A DNA stretch of 64,000 bases, taken from assembly GCA_025808875.1 (NCBI GenBank), contig CP075528.1, forward strand, positions 3,098,473 through 3,162,472. The letters run 5' to 3'. Below are positions 61,770 through 64,000 of this stretch, piece by piece. Made by a program: the position numbers and the translations under genes. Position 1 is the stretch's first letter. Each line of letters starts with the position of its first letter. A model generated the notes under the pieces. The model searched no databases. It had not been told where the DNA came from and saw nothing but the letters and a program-made list of their open reading frames with translations. This DNA is from Enhydrobacter sp. (GTDB lineage Bacteria; Pseudomonadota; Alphaproteobacteria; Reyranellales; Reyranellaceae).

Positions 61770-62858
61770 TCAGTCTAGATGGGTTCCAACCGGCGTGCCG
61801 CAAGCGAAAAAAGCGGCCGGGATGAGGGGTTGCCCCCGGTTCTTACCGCTTTTCCTGCCATTTTCGCACCGGACAATCCAGCACAGCCGACCGTCGCCCG
61901 GCGCCTTGCGCAGCATCAGCCGGCAGCCGGATAGTGTGAAATCGCGGCTTTTTCCGGTCCGTCCCCGCCCCTCGACCCGCGAAAGCCGCGCCACGGCGCG
62001 CTCCAGCCGCTCCCGGCGGGGCGGATGGTCGCGCGTGCCGACCGCCTGAACGACCCGGCTCAACAGTCGGCCCGCCAAGGCAGTGTCGAGGCGCGCCACC
62101 CCTTCGCAATCCACCGAGACGCTGCCATCCGGCGTGAACGCCAGGATCGCGACGGCGGTTTCGGCCAGCCGGCGTTCGGTCTCGCCGCGATCACCGGTGA
62201 CGACCGGCGTCCGCCCTTGCCGCGGCGCGGCGCGCAGTCGCGACCGGGCAAAACGAAGGTCGGCGTTCGACGGATCCTCGACCCAACCGACACCCCGCGC
62301 CTCGAGCGTCGCGGTCAAGCGCTCGCGCGCCACGCCGAGCAACGGTCGCAGAAGGCGCACGTCGCGATGCTCGACCAACGCCGCCATGCCGGCCAGACCG
62401 TCGGGCCCGCTGCCGCGCTCGTGCCGCATGACCACCGTCTCGGCCTGGTCGGCAGCGTGGTGGGCGACGAGCAGATGAAGGATGCCGCGCCTGACGCACG
62501 CCTCGGACAGCAGTGCGTAGCGCGCAACGCGCGCCGCCTCCTGGATGCCCTGCGCCGGCTTGGCGCCGACCCAGCGCAGCACCTCGCCGGCGATGCCGAG
62601 GCTCTCCATCCGGCGGTGCGTTGCATCGGCCTCGGCGGCGGCTTCGGCGCGCAGGCCGTGATCGACGATCAGGGCAAACGCGGCACCGCCGCGCACGACG
62701 GCCCATTCATGCGCCAGCAGCGCGAGGCAGGTGGAATCGCGCCCGCCCGACAGGGCCACCGCCACCACGGGCGGCCGTTCGAACGGCTCGAACGGCGACA
62801 TCAGTTCGGCGAACTCGCGCGCCGACAGCGGCAGCGCGGCACCCGCGCTCAACCGCAC
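61770..62858 (-). CDS. tilS: tRNA(Ile)-lysidine synthetase
   Basis: TilS makes lysidine at position 34 of tRNA-Ile(CAU), converting it from methionine to isoleucine decoding. The 362-aa protein has the P-loop-like PP-motif ALSGGRDSTCLALLA (SGGxDS) and the family's DHGLR motif (IVDHGLRAEA), followed by AHHAADQAETVVMRHERGSG. It is shorter than the E. coli enzyme and matches the compact alphaproteobacterial form, lacking most of the C-terminal domain. It overlaps cpoB by 10 bp. Confidence 0.93.
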   Translation of the reverse strand: MRLSAGAALPLSAREFAELMSPFEPFERPPVVAVALSGGRDSTCLALLAHEWAVVRGGAAFALIVDHGLRAEAAAEADATHRRMESLGIAGEVLRWVGAKPAQGIQEAARVARYALLSEACVRRGILHLLVAHHAADQAETVVMRHERGSGPDGLAGMAALVEHRDVRLLRPLLGVARERLTATLEARGVGWVEDPSNADLRFARSRLRAAPRQGRTPVVTGDRGETERRLAETAVAILAFTPDGSVSVDCEGVARLDTALAGRLLSRVVQAVGTRDHPPRRERLERAVARLSRVEGRGRTGKSRDFTLSGCRLMLRKAPGDGRLCWIVRCENGRKSGKNRGQPLIPAAFFACGTPVGTHLD

Positions 62859-63631
62859 CCGTTCTTCTGGCGCTCCTGCGCCACGCGCCGCTTCTGCAGA
62901 TCGGTGGCCCGCGGATAATCCTGCGTGAACCGGGTGAACATCGTGCAGGCTTCCGTCTTCTTGTTCATCGCGGCGAGCGTGATGCCGAGCTTGAGCAGAT
63001 TGTCCGGCCCCTTCGGACTGGCCTTGTAGACCTTGTAGCCCTCGGCGAAGGCGACCGCGGCCTGCTGGTAGTCGCGGCGCGCGTAGTAGGTCTCGCCCAG
63101 CCAGTACTGCGCGTTGCCCGCCAGCACGTGCTGCGGGTTGCGCTGCACGAACGTCCTGAAGCCCTGCTCGGCACCGGCGTAGTCGCCGTCCTGCAGCTTC
63201 TTGAAGGCGTCGTGGTAGAGCTGGTCGGCGCCGGGCTGCGCCGCGGGAGGCGCCGCGCCAGGTGCGGGCGGCCGGGCCGCCGGCGGGGTCTGCGACGCCG
63301 CCTGTTGGCCGGGCCGGGCCGCCGCCGGCCCGCCGGGACGGGCGCCGCCCTTCTCGAGCTGCTCGAGGCGGAACTCGTAGTCGGCCTGCATCTTCTCCAT
63401 CTGCTGCTCGAGCTGCTGGTTGCGATATTGCAACTGCTCGACCTGGCCGGTGAGCAGCGTGATCGCCTGCTGCAGCTGGTTGAGCCGGTCCTCGATGTAG
63501 ACCGGGTCCACGCGCTGCGCGTGCGCGCCGTTCGGCAGGGCCAAGGCGGCAACGAGAAGGATGGCGGAAAGCTGGGTTCTCAAAGCTGGCTTCTCATCGG
63601 AGGCTCGATGTTCGACGTCAAAGCGGGCCAT
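62849..63631 (-). CDS. cpoB: Tol-Pal cell-envelope coordinator CpoB (YbgF)
   Basis: CpoB links outer-membrane constriction to peptidoglycan synthesis with the Tol-Pal system. The 260-aa protein has a signal peptide (LSAILLVAALALPNGAHA), a coiled coil (DRLNQLQQAITLLTGQVEQLQYRNQQLEQQMEKM; short LNQLQQAITLL), an Ala/Pro-rich linker, and a C-terminal TPR domain (YHDAFKKLQDGDYAGAEQGF, then GETYYARRDYQQA and GPDNLLKLG). ATG 63631 gives a long n-region; a TTG nearer the signal peptide is possible. It follows pal after a terminator. Confidence 0.9.
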   Translation of the reverse strand: MARFDVEHRASDEKPALRTQLSAILLVAALALPNGAHAQRVDPVYIEDRLNQLQQAITLLTGQVEQLQYRNQQLEQQMEKMQADYEFRLEQLEKGGARPGGPAAARPGQQAASQTPPAARPPAPGAAPPAAQPGADQLYHDAFKKLQDGDYAGAEQGFRTFVQRNPQHVLAGNAQYWLGETYYARRDYQQAAVAFAEGYKVYKASPKGPDNLLKLGITLAAMNKKTEACTMFTRFTQDYPRATDLQKRRVAQERQKNGCG

Positions 63632-63656
63632 TTTCGGGCATGCCGGGCGCGACTCC

Positions 63657-63689
63657 AAACGAAAACGCCGGCCGCGAAGCGGCCGGCGT
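63657..63689 (-). terminator. Intrinsic terminator after pal
   Basis: ACGCCGGCCGC (63665-63675) and GCGGCCGGCGT (63679-63689) form an 11-bp perfect stem with a 3-nt loop, followed on the minus strand by TTTTCGTTT. It lies between pal and cpoB and would end or attenuate the pal transcript. Confidence 0.85.
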
Positions 63690-63714
63690 CTGCCATGCCC
63701 GCAGGCGCGGCGGC

Positions 63715-64000
63715 TTACTGCAGGGCGGTGATGGCGCGGCGGTTGCGCGCCCAAGCCCCCTCGTCCGAACCGACCGGGTCGGGGCGCTCCTTGCCGTAGC
63801 TGATGGTCTTGATGCGCTGGGCCGGAATGCCTTGCGCGATCAGGTACTGGCGCGAGGCGTTGGCGCGGCGCTCACCGAGCGCGAGGTTGTACTCGCGCGT
63901 GCCACGCTCATCGCAATGGCCTTCGATGATGATCTGATAGTTGGTGTACTTCTTCAGCCATTCGGCCTGCCGGTTCAATGTCTCGCGGCCGTCGGGGCGA
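63715..64000 (-). CDS. pal: Peptidoglycan-associated lipoprotein Pal, C-terminal part (5' end outside window)
   Basis: The visible 94 codons are the OmpA-like peptidoglycan-binding domain: TNYQIIIEGHCDERGTREYNLALGERRANASRQYL, with the D...R residues that bind meso-diaminopimelate (quoted as EGHCDERGTREYN and LGERRANA), then RIKTISYGKERP and ARNRRA. The reading frame stays open to base 64000, so the lipoprotein signal and N-terminal half are beyond the window. Gene order pal-cpoB is universal for Tol-Pal. Confidence 0.94.
   Translation of the reverse strand, partial: RPDGRETLNRQAEWLKKYTNYQIIIEGHCDERGTREYNLALGERRANASRQYLIAQGIPAQRIKTISYGKERPDPVGSDEGAWARNRRAITALQ

Overview
The window is a high-GC chromosomal stretch from an alphaproteobacterium. 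The gene order pal-cpoB-tilS-ftsH-folP-glmM at the right end, an RpoH-type sigma factor, an hldD/hldE lipopolysaccharide heptose pair and UgpC-type ABC genes all fit that class. A soil or aquatic Rhodospirillales/Reyranella-like organism is a reasonable guess from the many oxidoreductases, but the species is inferred and not shown.

Left part (1-16.5 kb): the 3' end of purA, a polytopic membrane protein, a phytanoyl-CoA-type dioxygenase, hldD and hldE. Two molybdenum hydroxylase subunits follow. A tight minus-strand catabolic operon encodes an alpha/beta hydrolase, two LLM flavin oxidoreductases, a NIPSNAP protein and a TauD dioxygenase, preceded on the same strand by a kinase-like phosphotransferase. 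A benzoylformate-decarboxylase-like ThDP enzyme diverges from that kinase. Middle left (16.5-31.3 kb): a lone DUF3987 replication-type protein and a FAH-family hydratase. A five-gene signalling operon has two hybrid histidine kinases around a stand-alone receiver, then a ClpP-like secreted protein and a GST. A Rieske oxygenase, asd, a methyltransferase, an enoyl-CoA hydratase and rpoH follow. rpoH has a CIRCE-like operator over its promoter. Middle (31.4-40.6 kb): rluD, a DUF6476-like protein, ltaE, a molybdopterin oxidoreductase, a second PhyH dioxygenase, a class II aldolase, a methyltransferase and tRNA-Glu(CTC). The tRNA is followed by five copies of a 78-bp tandem repeat, a cluster of GGGACA/TGTCCC motifs and a RepA-like AAA ATPase.

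The centrepiece (40.64-46.75 kb) is a complete, apparently intact type II-C CRISPR-Cas system. cas9 (about 1226 aa, all RuvC and HNH residues present), cas1 and cas2 lie on the plus strand. The array holds 15 identical 37-nt repeats and 14 different 30-nt spacers. I found a tracrRNA locus between the RepA-like gene and cas9 on the minus strand. It has a promoter, a 21-nt perfect anti-repeat, a lower stem and bulge, and a strong intrinsic terminator. A second intrinsic terminator sits between cas2 and the array and works in the minus direction. Both RNAs are therefore predicted to run opposite to the cas operon, with the leader at the right end of the array, where a 37-bp hairpin abuts the last repeat. 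The island begins next to tRNA-Glu and looks less GC-rich than its surroundings, which suggests transfer.

Right part (46.9-64 kb): a secreted small protein, a polytopic membrane protein and an SDR. A complete carbohydrate-type ABC importer (ATPase, two permeases, Tat-exported binding protein) diverges from a PLP aminotransferase plus alpha/beta hydrolase. The housekeeping block thiD, glmM, folP, ftsH, tilS, cpoB and pal (cut by the window end) is on the minus strand.
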